A stretch of DNA of 64,000 nucleotides from Mucilaginibacter sp. Lineage in GTDB: Bacteria; Bacteroidota; Bacteroidia; Sphingobacteriales; Sphingobacteriaceae. Position numbers and translations under genes: made by a program. Positions within the stretch are counted from its first letter, which is position 1. Each line of letters starts with the position of its first letter. The notes below the pieces were generated by a model, which was not told the origin of the DNA, ran no database searches, and saw only the letters and a program-made list of their open reading frames with translations. Below are positions 36,359 through 45,473 of the stretch, piece after piece. The DNA lies in the NCBI RefSeq assembly GCF_025362475.1, contig NZ_JANYGH010000040.1, positions 1 to 64,000 on the forward strand, given 5' to 3'.

Positions 36359-37039
36359 ATGACTAAACATTTAAGAATTTTTTGTTTCTTATTAACTATC
36401 ACCCTGTTTTCTAACCAATTACATGCACAGGAAACTTTTATAAACAATGTCAATTTCGCCTATCTTGATAAACTGGTAGCCGTTGCAAAAAAGAATTATC
36501 CCGAGGTTAAAGTAAGGCAAAGCCAGGTAAATGCTGCTCACAGCAATTACAATGCAACAAAATTTGCCTGGCTGGATGGATTAACGGCATCTTATATTTA
36601 TAGTCCGCAAAATTTAGTTAACCAGGCGCAGCCCACCATATTTAAAGGCTACCAGCTGGCTATAACATTGAGTATCGGTCAATTACTTAAAAACCCTGCA
36701 GTTACTAATGCAGCGCATGAAACTTATAAAATTGCGCAATACCAGCAGGCTGAGTACATGCTCAACCTTGAAGCCCAGGTAAGAAAACTTTATTTTGCTT
36801 ACCTTTCTGCCATGACCGAATTGAGGTTACGCTCGGGCGCCGTAACCGACGCCAGTAGCGCAGTTAAGCAATTAAAATATTCCTTTCAAAAAGGAGAAAC
36901 AACTTTTCAGATCTATAATGAGCAATTAAATAGTTATTATAATCAAAATTCGTTTATGGTACAAGCTGAATTAGCAACGTGGACCACCAAAACCAATCTT
37001 GAAGAACTATTGGGTGTTAAATTAGAGGATATTAAATAA
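36359..37039 (+). CDS. half-length TolC-family outer-membrane protein
   Basis: This 226-residue protein has a signal peptide (cleavage near LHAQE) and the coiled, helical TolC pattern (KLVAVAKKNYPEVKVRQSQVNAAHSNYNATK, then a second helix pair with ELRLRSGAVTDASSAVKQL). TolC proteins usually have two such repeats and about 430 residues; this one has one, without frameshift signs at either end. It lies between the sugar-transferase and Wzc-like genes, where a Wza exporter would be expected, so it may be the export channel component. Starts three bases after the previous stop. Confidence 0.8.
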   Translation: MTKHLRIFCFLLTITLFSNQLHAQETFINNVNFAYLDKLVAVAKKNYPEVKVRQSQVNAAHSNYNATKFAWLDGLTASYIYSPQNLVNQAQPTIFKGYQLAITLSIGQLLKNPAVTNAAHETYKIAQYQQAEYMLNLEAQVRKLYFAYLSAMTELRLRSGAVTDASSAVKQLKYSFQKGETTFQIYNEQLNSYYNQNSFMVQAELATWTTKTNLEELLGVKLEDIK

Positions 37040-37041
37040 AA

Positions 37042-39198
37042 ATGGAGATAACCAATTTTTTTAAGCTTTTAAAGAAATACAGATTAATACTAATTTTTTT
37101 ACCGCTTGCAACCATAGTTGTATCATTTTACTTTGTTAAAAAACTACCGGATAACTATGTATCCCATGCGCAAATAGCAACCGGTATTATCGATGCATCG
37201 CGCCACCTGCTTGATAAGGATGCCAATACTAATGTTCAGGAACAACAGGTATTAAGTGAGTTTAGTAACCTCATGGCCATTATGAAGTTAAAGAAAATGG
37301 TTAACCAGGTTTCTTACTCGCTAATCATACATGACCTCAAGAATCCAAATGCGCCTTTTCGAAAACCCAGCAAGCAACTTGCAGAAATGCATGAATATGA
37401 ACGGGAACAGGCACTAAAGGTTTTCCAGTATAAGTTTGATCACCTTGAAGCTTTATTGCTTTATAACAAACAGGAAAGCATTTTAAACGAACTGCTGCGC
37501 TCCATGAAATATGATGACGTTTCTCTGCGTAAGGAACTGTTAATATTCAGGGATGATGAAAGTGATTTTATATCCGTAAGTTTTGATTCAGAAAATCCAC
37601 AATTATCCGCAACGGTGGTAAACGTATTGTGTACGCAATTTATTAGTTACTACACACAAACAGTAAAGAAAAACGAATCAAACGCGGTCGCTTTTCTATC
37701 AGAACTACTGGATCAAAAAAGGAATGCCTTAAATAATAAGACAACTCAGCTTCAAAAATACAAGATAGATAATGGCATATTAAACCTTGATGAGCAGTCA
37801 AAAGCTATTTTTAGCCAGATACTTGTTTATAATGATAAAAAACAAGAAGCCGAAAAGAATATTGCTTCATTTGAGGGTGCCCTTAAAACCATCAATGGCA
37901 AATTTGAGCCTTCGGATAGGAAATATTTAGAGTCAACCATAAGCAAATATAACCAGGCCATTACCTCAACCCAGGATGAACTTCATAACATCCAAAACAG
38001 GTATATACGCAGCAACTACGATCCTAAATATAAACCGGCATTAGATTCTGTTCAAAAAGCATTAGCATCAGAAATCAATCAATCATCAGATAAATACATA
38101 AGCAGCCCCCTTGTAGCTAAAGACGACCTGGTTAAGCAAAAATTAACACTGGAAGTATCGCGTGATCTGGCTAAATACAGCATTCAATCTATCAATAGTG
38201 AGTTATCAGATCTAAACACAAAATTTGCCCGTCTAGTACCCTTTGATGCGAAGGTTAAAACTTATGATTTTGATATCGACATCGCCAGTAAGGAATACCT
38301 GGAAGTTTTAAACAAGTACAACGAAACTAACCTTAAATCAAACTTTTCCATTAAACTGATACAGGTAGAAATAGCTGCGCCAGAAGCGCCGGAGCCGTCA
38401 AAAAAAATGCTCCTTATTGGCTTAAGCGCCGTAGCAGTGCTTTTTGTTTGCCTGTTTGTTTTGTTTTTATTGTTCTACCTTGATGATACCATTAAGGAAC
38501 CTGCCGAACTGGTTAATAAAACACAATTACCATTGCTGGGATATCTTAACAGAGTACATGGATCAAACCTTGATCTTAGAAAACTTTGGGAGGTGGAGAA
38601 CCGCGATAAAATGCGACAGTATAAAGAACTGTTACGATCAATAAGGTTTGAAATTGACCAGGAGCTTCGCGGAGAAAAGGTGATAGCGGTTACAAGCATG
38701 GGGGCTCATGACGGTAAAACCGTGTTTGCTACCAGCCTGGCCTACTCCTACTCCATGATCAATAAAAAAGTGTTGCTGATTGATGGAAACTTTGATAATC
38801 CCGCCCTTACACAGGCCACGCAACCTGCCTTGTTCCTGGAAGAGTATTTCAAAAACACGCCCTTTAATAACGTTGAAATAAGCAGCAGCACATCAAACGT
38901 TTTAGGTAACCATGCCGGCGATGTAACCCTACTTGAAATTGGCGACGAAATTTTCATTAAAAGCCGCTTTGATAATCTTAGATCAAAATACGATATAATA
39001 ATTATTGATACAGCGCCATTAAGCTCCTTAAACAAATCAAAAGAGTGGTTGTTGTTTGCCAATAAAACAATAGCTGTTTTTGAGGCCAACAGGAGTTTAA
39101 CAAATGCGCAAAAAGCTCACCTGGCATTTTTAAAAAATCTTGGCGGTAAGTTTGGCGGCTGGGTGTTAAATAAAGCAACTTTTGATCTCAAAAAGTAA
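37042..39198 (+). CDS. Wzc/GumC-like chain-length determinant with C-terminal P-loop domain
   Basis: This 718-residue inner-membrane protein has a Wzz-type periplasmic region between TM1 (about 15-33) and TM2 (about 455-478), with coiled-coil helices around 200-400. The cytoplasmic C-terminus is a BY-kinase-like P-loop: Walker A GAHDGKT near 553, Walker A' LLIDGNFDN, and Walker B IIIIDTAPL. The C-terminal tail (VLNKATFDLKK) has no tyrosine cluster, and Walker A' differs from the usual DxDxR. It probably controls polymer length and export; kinase activity is doubtful. Confidence 0.88.
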   Translation: MEITNFFKLLKKYRLILIFLPLATIVVSFYFVKKLPDNYVSHAQIATGIIDASRHLLDKDANTNVQEQQVLSEFSNLMAIMKLKKMVNQVSYSLIIHDLKNPNAPFRKPSKQLAEMHEYEREQALKVFQYKFDHLEALLLYNKQESILNELLRSMKYDDVSLRKELLIFRDDESDFISVSFDSENPQLSATVVNVLCTQFISYYTQTVKKNESNAVAFLSELLDQKRNALNNKTTQLQKYKIDNGILNLDEQSKAIFSQILVYNDKKQEAEKNIASFEGALKTINGKFEPSDRKYLESTISKYNQAITSTQDELHNIQNRYIRSNYDPKYKPALDSVQKALASEINQSSDKYISSPLVAKDDLVKQKLTLEVSRDLAKYSIQSINSELSDLNTKFARLVPFDAKVKTYDFDIDIASKEYLEVLNKYNETNLKSNFSIKLIQVEIAAPEAPEPSKKMLLIGLSAVAVLFVCLFVLFLLFYLDDTIKEPAELVNKTQLPLLGYLNRVHGSNLDLRKLWEVENRDKMRQYKELLRSIRFEIDQELRGEKVIAVTSMGAHDGKTVFATSLAYSYSMINKKVLLIDGNFDNPALTQATQPALFLEEYFKNTPFNNVEISSSTSNVLGNHAGDVTLLEIGDEIFIKSRFDNLRSKYDIIIIDTAPLSSLNKSKEWLLFANKTIAVFEANRSLTNAQKAHLAFLKNLGGKFGGWVLNKATFDLKK

Positions 39199-39256
39199 TA
39201 GTTACTATTACAACCATTTCTAAATTATTGTTGATACACCTTTTAGCTTTAATATT

Positions 39257-39394
39257 ATGAGAATAGACCCTATTGAAGCAAAACCAGATCCTTTTGAAAA
39301 TTTAACACCACTGCAAAACAGATCGCGTAAGGCAGCTATCGCAATAGCTTTTATAGGTGTTTTTGTTTGGGTAATAAAAATTTTGGTTTTATAA
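39257..39394 (+). CDS. small single-pass membrane protein
   Basis: This 45-residue open frame lies between the Wzc-like and Wzy-like genes. An acidic, proline-containing N-terminus (MRIDPIEAKPDPFENL) is followed by a basic QNRSRK and one hydrophobic helix (AAIAIAFIGVFVWVIKILVL) that ends the protein. Coding structure, spacing of 58 bases after the previous stop and 18 bases before the next start, and basic residues before the helix support a real gene. No family was recognised; an accessory role with the chain-length or polymerase protein is a guess. Confidence 0.6.
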   Translation: MRIDPIEAKPDPFENLTPLQNRSRKAAIAIAFIGVFVWVIKILVL

Positions 39395-39412
39395 TTTCCT
39401 TGTCTACCACAA

Positions 39413-40927
39413 ATGCAGATTGATAAAACAAATAACACCGAGGCAAAAGTAACATTTGGGCAAAGGCTGCTTATCCAAAAGTTTTCTAACCCGTTTGTGC
39501 TTGTTTTTTTAGCACTAGCAGTAGTGTTTATCAGCCTGATAGTTTATAAACTCGGCATTATCGGCTTCGGCGCCATTGTAGTAATTACCTTCGGCTTACC
39601 AATTTTATTTGGTATTGTGGCCTATCCCCAATTTGGGATAACCGTATTAATAATCACCTCCTTTTTTATCAATTACGTTTCAGAATTTTTACCTGATGCG
39701 GTACCAATAGGAACCTTACTTGATGCAATAACCTACCTGCTTATTTTGGGTTTTTTTATTAAGCAAAAAAGCGAAAATAACTGGACTTACTTTAAAAACC
39801 CAATCAGTACCTTGATTATAATATGGCTGGCGTACAACCTGCTGGAGGTAGCCAATCCATCTGCCTCATCCGTACTTGCATGGATTTATACCGTGCGCAC
39901 GGTTGGCTTTATTATGCTCATGTATTTTGTGTTTGTTTATCACATCCGCTCGGTTAACTTCATTAAATACGTTTTTAAACTTTGGATTTTACTTGATGTT
40001 ATTGCCGCTATTTCGGCCTTTCAGCAGGAAAACTTTGGTTTTTTACCTTTTGAAAAAAAATGGCTTTACTCCGATCCTCTTAGGGTGGGTTTACTGTTTA
40101 TAAACGGCCACATGCGTAAGTTCGGCATTTTTTCAGATCCGGTTACCTTCTCCTATAACATGGTTATAGGTGCCTTGTTGTGTATAGCGCTTACCATGGG
40201 TAATATAGCCACCCGTAAAAAAATAATTTTAGGTTGCACAGCAGCATTTTTTCTGTATGTGATGCTTTACTCGGGCACAAGGGCGGCCTATGTTTTGCTG
40301 CCTGCCTCGCTTGCTATATTAGCTGTGCTTAATTTTAACCGAAAGGTATTGATGTCAACTATTATAGCCGGTTTAATGCTTACTTTTTTAATTGTAGTAC
40401 CAACATCAAATCCATCAATTAAAAGGTTCCAAACCGCTTTTAGCCCATCGGATGATCCTTCGTATAATGTAAGGGCCGAAAATCAGAAGCGGATAAAGCC
40501 TTTCATTTTATCTCACCCATTGGGCGGAGGCCTTGGTTCGGTAGGTATTTGGGGCAGGCGTTTCTCGCCAAATTCCATGCTGGCTAAATTTCCGCCGGAT
40601 AGTGGTTTTGTGCGTGTGGCTGTTGAAATGGGCTGGGTGGGATTAATCCTTTTTTGCACACTGTTTTTTGTGGTATTACGCAGTGGGATCAACTATTTCT
40701 TCCTCATTAAAGATCCCCGGCTTAAAAACTATTGCATGGCTATGGTACTGGTAATTTTTGCCTTTAACATAGGTAATTTTCCGCAACAGGCTATTGTACA
40801 ATACCCTTCAAATATTATATTTTACCTGGCAATTGCCATCATAGTAGCTTGCAAACGCCTGGATACAGTGCAACAAAAACGCCTGGAAGAAAGTAACAAT
40901 ATGAGTAAAGTATTATTACCACAATAG
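39413..40927 (+). CDS. Wzy / O-antigen-ligase-like polymerase
   Basis: This 504-residue polytopic membrane protein has about 11-12 helices and the Wzy_C/O-antigen ligase layout. The large extracytoplasmic loop holds basic residues (RVGLLFINGHMRKFGIFSDP and ENQKRIKPFILSHPLGGGLGSVG). It should join polymer repeat units or transfer them to an acceptor. Its position after the chain-length gene and before the flippase fits a Wzx/Wzy-type pathway. An exosortase-associated Wzy-like protein is an alternative reading, but no exosortase gene is present here. Confidence 0.85.
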   Translation: MQIDKTNNTEAKVTFGQRLLIQKFSNPFVLVFLALAVVFISLIVYKLGIIGFGAIVVITFGLPILFGIVAYPQFGITVLIITSFFINYVSEFLPDAVPIGTLLDAITYLLILGFFIKQKSENNWTYFKNPISTLIIIWLAYNLLEVANPSASSVLAWIYTVRTVGFIMLMYFVFVYHIRSVNFIKYVFKLWILLDVIAAISAFQQENFGFLPFEKKWLYSDPLRVGLLFINGHMRKFGIFSDPVTFSYNMVIGALLCIALTMGNIATRKKIILGCTAAFFLYVMLYSGTRAAYVLLPASLAILAVLNFNRKVLMSTIIAGLMLTFLIVVPTSNPSIKRFQTAFSPSDDPSYNVRAENQKRIKPFILSHPLGGGLGSVGIWGRRFSPNSMLAKFPPDSGFVRVAVEMGWVGLILFCTLFFVVLRSGINYFFLIKDPRLKNYCMAMVLVIFAFNIGNFPQQAIVQYPSNIIFYLAIAIIVACKRLDTVQQKRLEESNNMSKVLLPQ

Positions 40928-40938
40928 CATTAAACCAG

Positions 40939-41553
40939 ATGTCAGTAATAACCCAAATAAAATCGAACCCCAGGTTAAAAAGTTTAGTTCATTGGATGCT
41001 GATACCTACCGGCGAATCAAGGCCAAGGCTATGGGTACGTTGGTTTATTACTCCTTTTTACCACCATCGCGGTAAAGGCGCCGTTGTAAGGTATTATGCC
41101 CGTTTAGATATATTCCCTTTCAATAAATTTTCATTAGGAAGTAAAAGCATCATTGAAGATTTCGCGACTATTAATAATGGCGTTGGAGACGTGATAATAG
41201 GCGATAATTGTGGCATCGGTATAGGCAATGTAATTATTGGCCCGGTAAATATGGGTAATTATGTAATGCTTGCTCAAAACATTGTAATATCGGGCCTTAA
41301 CCACGGCTATGAGGATGTAACTCTCCCACCAAGGGTACAAAAAGTGGTAACCAAACAGATAACTATTAGCGACAATGTTTGGGTGGGTGCCAATAGCGTA
41401 ATCACCGCAGGCGTAACTATAGGTAAGCATGCCATTATAGGTGCGGGCAGCGTGGTTACAAAGAATATTCCCGAATATTCCGTGGCCGTAGGTAACCCGG
41501 CAAAAGTGATTAAAAAGTACAATTTCACAACAAACAACTGGGAAAAAACGTAA
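40939..41553 (+). CDS. hexapeptide-repeat acetyltransferase (WcaF-like)
   Basis: This 204-residue cytosolic left-handed beta-helix enzyme has hexapeptide repeats (VIIGDNCGIGIGNVIIG, TISDNVWVGANSVITAG, VTIGKHAIIGAGSVVTKN) and a central GLNHGYED segment that holds the likely catalytic His. It would O-acetylate an exopolysaccharide sugar using acetyl-CoA. It lies 11 bases after the polymerase gene. Confidence 0.88.
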   Translation: MSVITQIKSNPRLKSLVHWMLIPTGESRPRLWVRWFITPFYHHRGKGAVVRYYARLDIFPFNKFSLGSKSIIEDFATINNGVGDVIIGDNCGIGIGNVIIGPVNMGNYVMLAQNIVISGLNHGYEDVTLPPRVQKVVTKQITISDNVWVGANSVITAGVTIGKHAIIGAGSVVTKNIPEYSVAVGNPAKVIKKYNFTTNNWEKT

Positions 41554-41563
41554 TAAATAATTA

Positions 41564-42916
41564 ATGGGGGTTTTTAAAAAACTTATAAACAAGCACACTC
41601 TTTCTTTAGCAAGTAATGCCATAATGCCTGTTTTGGGCATGGCTATATTAGCACTAATGGCGCGCCATCTCACCAAAACCGACTTTGGCGATTACATTTT
41701 CTTCCTGGTTATATTCACCCTGGCAGATACCTTCAGAACAGGATTCCTGCAAACATCCCTTATAAAATACTATGCCGGTACCAGTCCCGAAAGGGCGGCA
41801 AATGTTGCTGGTTCGGCCTGGTACATCGGTTTAACTATCGTATTTACTTTTGGTTTGGGTAATTTGCTGGTATACCTTTTCTTTTGCTACTTTGGCACCA
41901 GCCCCAACATGTTTACCATATTAATGTGGTTCGGTATCACTTACCTGTGCTCGTTACCAACCGCAATAGCTACCTGGATATTACAGGCCGAGGAACGTTT
42001 TGATAAACTTTTCCTGTTACAACTTATTAACCAGGGCGGCTTCTTTATATTTATTTTACTGCTTATAGTGTTTCATCGTGCCAATTTTCAAAATGCTATT
42101 TATTGCTACTGTTTAAATAACATCATCAGCAGCTTAATCACTGTTTTTAACGGCTGGTCAAAAATAAAAACCATAAGCAGTAAAAGCTGGGCATCTGTAA
42201 AAGAACTTGCCCACTTTGGTAAATTTAGTGTAGGCACATCCATCAGCTCCTATCTGTTGCGCAGTTCTGATACCATTATCATTAAAATGATGTTTCCTGA
42301 TAGCTTGCTGGGTGTTTATTATATTCCGCAGCGGTTGATGGAGATATTTGAGATTCCGTTAAGAGCATTTATTGCAACTGCATTACCTGTTATGTCGGCA
42401 GCAGTGCACCGGGAAGATAATAAGCATGTATCCTACATCATGAAAAAGTATGCAGGAATGCTTACCATCGCCCTGATACCTGTAGCTGTGGTTGCTTTTT
42501 TACTGGCCGATTTGATTATAGGTTTATTATTTGGCAGTGCCTACCAGCACTCAGATGCAGGTAATATCTTCCGCATATTTATGTGCTTTGTAATGCTGCT
42601 ACCTATTGACAGGTTTTTTGGAATAACACTGGATATTATTGGAAAGCCCCATTTAAATATGATAAAGGTTTTCATCATGCTGGCCGTAAATGTAAGTGCC
42701 GATTTTGCAGGCATATTTATATTTCACAGTTTGTATGGCGTAGCAATAGCATCAATTTTCACATTTTTTGCCGGGGCTATTTTTGGTTACTGGGCACTTA
42801 AAAAACATTTAGAGTTTTCAATTAAAGATATATTCTATTTAGGATACCTTGAGTTGATAGAATTATTAGGCGTTTTTTATAATAAGATCAGAAAAAAGGA
42901 AACCGGTCAAATTTAA
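41564..42916 (+). CDS. Wzx-like polysaccharide flippase
   Basis: This 450-residue integral membrane protein of the MATE/Wzx superfamily has about 12-14 helices, starting LASNAIMPVLGMAILALMARHLTKTDFGDYIF. It should flip undecaprenyl-linked repeat units across the inner membrane. It lies ten bases after the acetyltransferase and two bases before a glycosyltransferase gene. Confidence 0.88.
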   Translation: MGVFKKLINKHTLSLASNAIMPVLGMAILALMARHLTKTDFGDYIFFLVIFTLADTFRTGFLQTSLIKYYAGTSPERAANVAGSAWYIGLTIVFTFGLGNLLVYLFFCYFGTSPNMFTILMWFGITYLCSLPTAIATWILQAEERFDKLFLLQLINQGGFFIFILLLIVFHRANFQNAIYCYCLNNIISSLITVFNGWSKIKTISSKSWASVKELAHFGKFSVGTSISSYLLRSSDTIIIKMMFPDSLLGVYYIPQRLMEIFEIPLRAFIATALPVMSAAVHREDNKHVSYIMKKYAGMLTIALIPVAVVAFLLADLIIGLLFGSAYQHSDAGNIFRIFMCFVMLLPIDRFFGITLDIIGKPHLNMIKVFIMLAVNVSADFAGIFIFHSLYGVAIASIFTFFAGAIFGYWALKKHLEFSIKDIFYLGYLELIELLGVFYNKIRKKETGQI

Positions 42917-42917
42917 T

Positions 42918-44138
42918 ATGGAACTCAGGAACCGTAATATCATCATATTTTCGCAGATGCAGTTTGATGGCCGCCTTGAATCAACAAACTACACTATGGC
43001 CAGGCACCTGGCCGAGCATAACAACGTGTACTATGTAGACAGGCCTTTTACCTGGAAAGATTATATTAAATTTAAAGATACTCCAGAATTTAAGATCAGG
43101 AAGCCTCATTTCTTTTCTTCGGCGAATAGTATTATTCAAACAGAGATACCCAATCTTAAAATTGTTATATCTCCACCGGTACCATCTATTAATATGCTGC
43201 CCGAAGGAAAACTTTACCGTATCGCAGCAAGGATTAATGAATTGATAGTTGGGCGGCGACTAAAAAAAGTGATTAAAAATTTAAATATCACCGATTACAT
43301 TTACATTAACTCTTACAATTACACCTACCCTACTTTTCACAACCTGATAAAGCCGGTGCTAACAGTTTATCACTGTGTTGACCCATTGGTAGAAATCTAC
43401 CAAACCAAACATGGTTTAATATCTGAGGATATCGTAGTTAAAAGCGTCGACCTGGTAATTTGCACCAGTAAAGCGTTAAGGGATAATAAACTTAAATTAA
43501 ACCCAAATTCGCATTTTATACCTAACGCGGCAAACATTAGCCATAGCCAAAAAGCACTTAACCCTAAATTGCCTGTTGCTGATATTTTATCAGGCATTAA
43601 TAAACCTGTAATAGGTTACTTTGGCAATATTGAGCGCCGCATCGATTATAATTTACTTACAGAGCTACTGGCACAAAATCCGGATAAAAATTTCGCGTTC
43701 ATCGGCCCGGTTGATGTTGATTACGTTGATATGCCCGCGTTTAAAGAAAACAACGCCTTTGTAAAAGGCGCTGTACCTTATGAGCAAATGCCGGCCGTTT
43801 TAAAGGGCTTTGATGTTGCCATTATTCCCTTTAAAAAAGATGACGTGAGCAATTCCATATTTCCGTTAAAACTATTTGAATACCTGGGTTCGGGCAAGCC
43901 AGTAGTGTCGTCTGATTTTAACAGCGACTTACAGGAATTTACCGGCGATACTGTTGTTTATTGCAAAACATCAACGGAGTTTACGCTTGCCATAAACAAT
44001 GCGTTAAAGGATACACCTGAATTGCAACAAAAAAGACTTGCCGTTGCAGCAGAAAATACCTGGGAGCATAGAATTATTGAAATAGAAAAGCTTTTGGCAT
44101 TAAATTTAGAAACTAACAATAACGCATTAAATTCATAA
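42918..44138 (+). CDS. GT4-like glycosyltransferase
   Basis: This 406-residue soluble GT-B-fold enzyme shows the C-terminal nucleotide-sugar motif PLKLFEYLGSGKPVVSSDF, preceded by GYFGNIERRIDYNLL and FIGPVD. The N-terminal MARHLAEHNNVYYVDRPF segment is typical of this family. It would add a sugar to the lipid-linked repeat unit. Acceptor and donor are not deducible. Confidence 0.88.
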   Translation: MELRNRNIIIFSQMQFDGRLESTNYTMARHLAEHNNVYYVDRPFTWKDYIKFKDTPEFKIRKPHFFSSANSIIQTEIPNLKIVISPPVPSINMLPEGKLYRIAARINELIVGRRLKKVIKNLNITDYIYINSYNYTYPTFHNLIKPVLTVYHCVDPLVEIYQTKHGLISEDIVVKSVDLVICTSKALRDNKLKLNPNSHFIPNAANISHSQKALNPKLPVADILSGINKPVIGYFGNIERRIDYNLLTELLAQNPDKNFAFIGPVDVDYVDMPAFKENNAFVKGAVPYEQMPAVLKGFDVAIIPFKKDDVSNSIFPLKLFEYLGSGKPVVSSDFNSDLQEFTGDTVVYCKTSTEFTLAINNALKDTPELQQKRLAVAAENTWEHRIIEIEKLLALNLETNNNALNS

Positions 44139-44192
44139 TAATGCAACATTACCCTAAAAAAGACAGTAAAAGTCTTTATAACATATTAAAGC

Positions 44193-45380
44193 ATGGAGAT
44201 TATTAGGTTTATTGCTTCTTTAATAATGAGTATAGCTTTTATATATCTCGGTATATATTGTATTTATCTGTTTATATTCTCTGTATTGGGGAAATTAGTT
44301 CCCATTAAATACCCACCCGCTGCTACCTCGTTAAGTAAATTTGTTATTTATATATGCGCTTATAAAGAAGATGAAATTTTATTAAACTCGGCGGTGGGTG
44401 CATTGACACTTGATTACCCGGCTGATAAATTTCACATCTGCATTATAGCCGATTCGCTTCAACCCGAAACACTTGAAAAACTAAGAAAACTGCCCCTGCA
44501 GGTAGTGGAAGTTTTTTTTGAGAATAGCACAAAATCAAAAGCACTGAATAAAGCCATTGAAAATACTGCGGATGGCTTTGATGCGGCCATTGTATACGAT
44601 ATTGATAACGTTGCCGCTCCCGATTACCTTTACCAGATCAACAATTATTTACAGGCTGGTGAAAAGGTGGTTCAAGGGCACAGGATCGCAAAAAACACTA
44701 ATACAAACGTTGCCATACTTGATGCGATAAGCGAAGAGATCAATAACCATATTTTCAGAAAATCGCAACGGGTATTAAACCTTTCGGCAGCCATTATTGG
44801 TTCGGGGATGGCGCTTGAATATAATTTATTTAAGGTTACCATGAGTCAAATTGATGCGGTTGGTGGCTTTGATAAAGAAATGGGGCTAATACTTACCCGT
44901 CAAAAAATAAGCGTGGCCTATGCCGAAAAAGCTTTTGTATACGATGAAAAGGTAAGCAACCCCGAGGTATTTAAAAAACAACGCAAAAGATGGCTATCTG
45001 CACAATTCAATTTATTGCGTGTATATGGCTTGAGCGGCCTTCGTGAATTATTCATGAACGGCAACTTTGATTATTTTAATGAAATATATCAAATGTCGAT
45101 ATTGCCACGGGTATTGATGTTGGGAATAATGCCATTTATGTTATTCATATCAATATTAACGCCTGGCATCGGCCCATCATGGCATTTATGGCTTGTAGCT
45201 ACGTTATGTTGTTATATTGCTATTGTTGTTGCTATACCCGGTGATTATTTTAACAGCAAATTATTCAATGCTGCACTTAAATTGCCCCTCATATTTTTCA
45301 CGATGTTATTGCTGTTGTTTAAATTAAAAGGTGCAAATAAAAAATTTATTCATACACCGCACGACCATACAGCAGTATAA
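44193..45380 (+). CDS. membrane GT2 glycosyltransferase (processive type)
   Basis: This 395-residue protein has an N-terminal helix, a cytosolic GT2 domain and C-terminal helices. The GT2 domain carries FVIYICAYKEDE, an IVYDIDNVAAPDYL DxD segment and KQRKRWLSAQ, matching the Q-x-x-RW signature of processive synthases. It could extend a polymer or transfer a side sugar. A 54-base gap with a small hairpin precedes it. Confidence 0.82.
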   Translation: MEIIRFIASLIMSIAFIYLGIYCIYLFIFSVLGKLVPIKYPPAATSLSKFVIYICAYKEDEILLNSAVGALTLDYPADKFHICIIADSLQPETLEKLRKLPLQVVEVFFENSTKSKALNKAIENTADGFDAAIVYDIDNVAAPDYLYQINNYLQAGEKVVQGHRIAKNTNTNVAILDAISEEINNHIFRKSQRVLNLSAAIIGSGMALEYNLFKVTMSQIDAVGGFDKEMGLILTRQKISVAYAEKAFVYDEKVSNPEVFKKQRKRWLSAQFNLLRVYGLSGLRELFMNGNFDYFNEIYQMSILPRVLMLGIMPFMLFISILTPGIGPSWHLWLVATLCCYIAIVVAIPGDYFNSKLFNAALKLPLIFFTMLLLLFKLKGANKKFIHTPHDHTAV

Positions 45381-45473
45381 ATCGTAAGTATGAAAATATA
45401 AACGGTGGATATATATAGTTTAATTACGTAAATCCCTTGTTATTCAGATTAAATATTAGAAAGATACCCCAAT

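Noticed and set aside
39413..40927. Exosortase Y-associated reading of the Wzy-like protein
   Set aside because: No exosortase gene or sorting-signal protein is present in the window; the Wzx/Wzy context explains it adequately.
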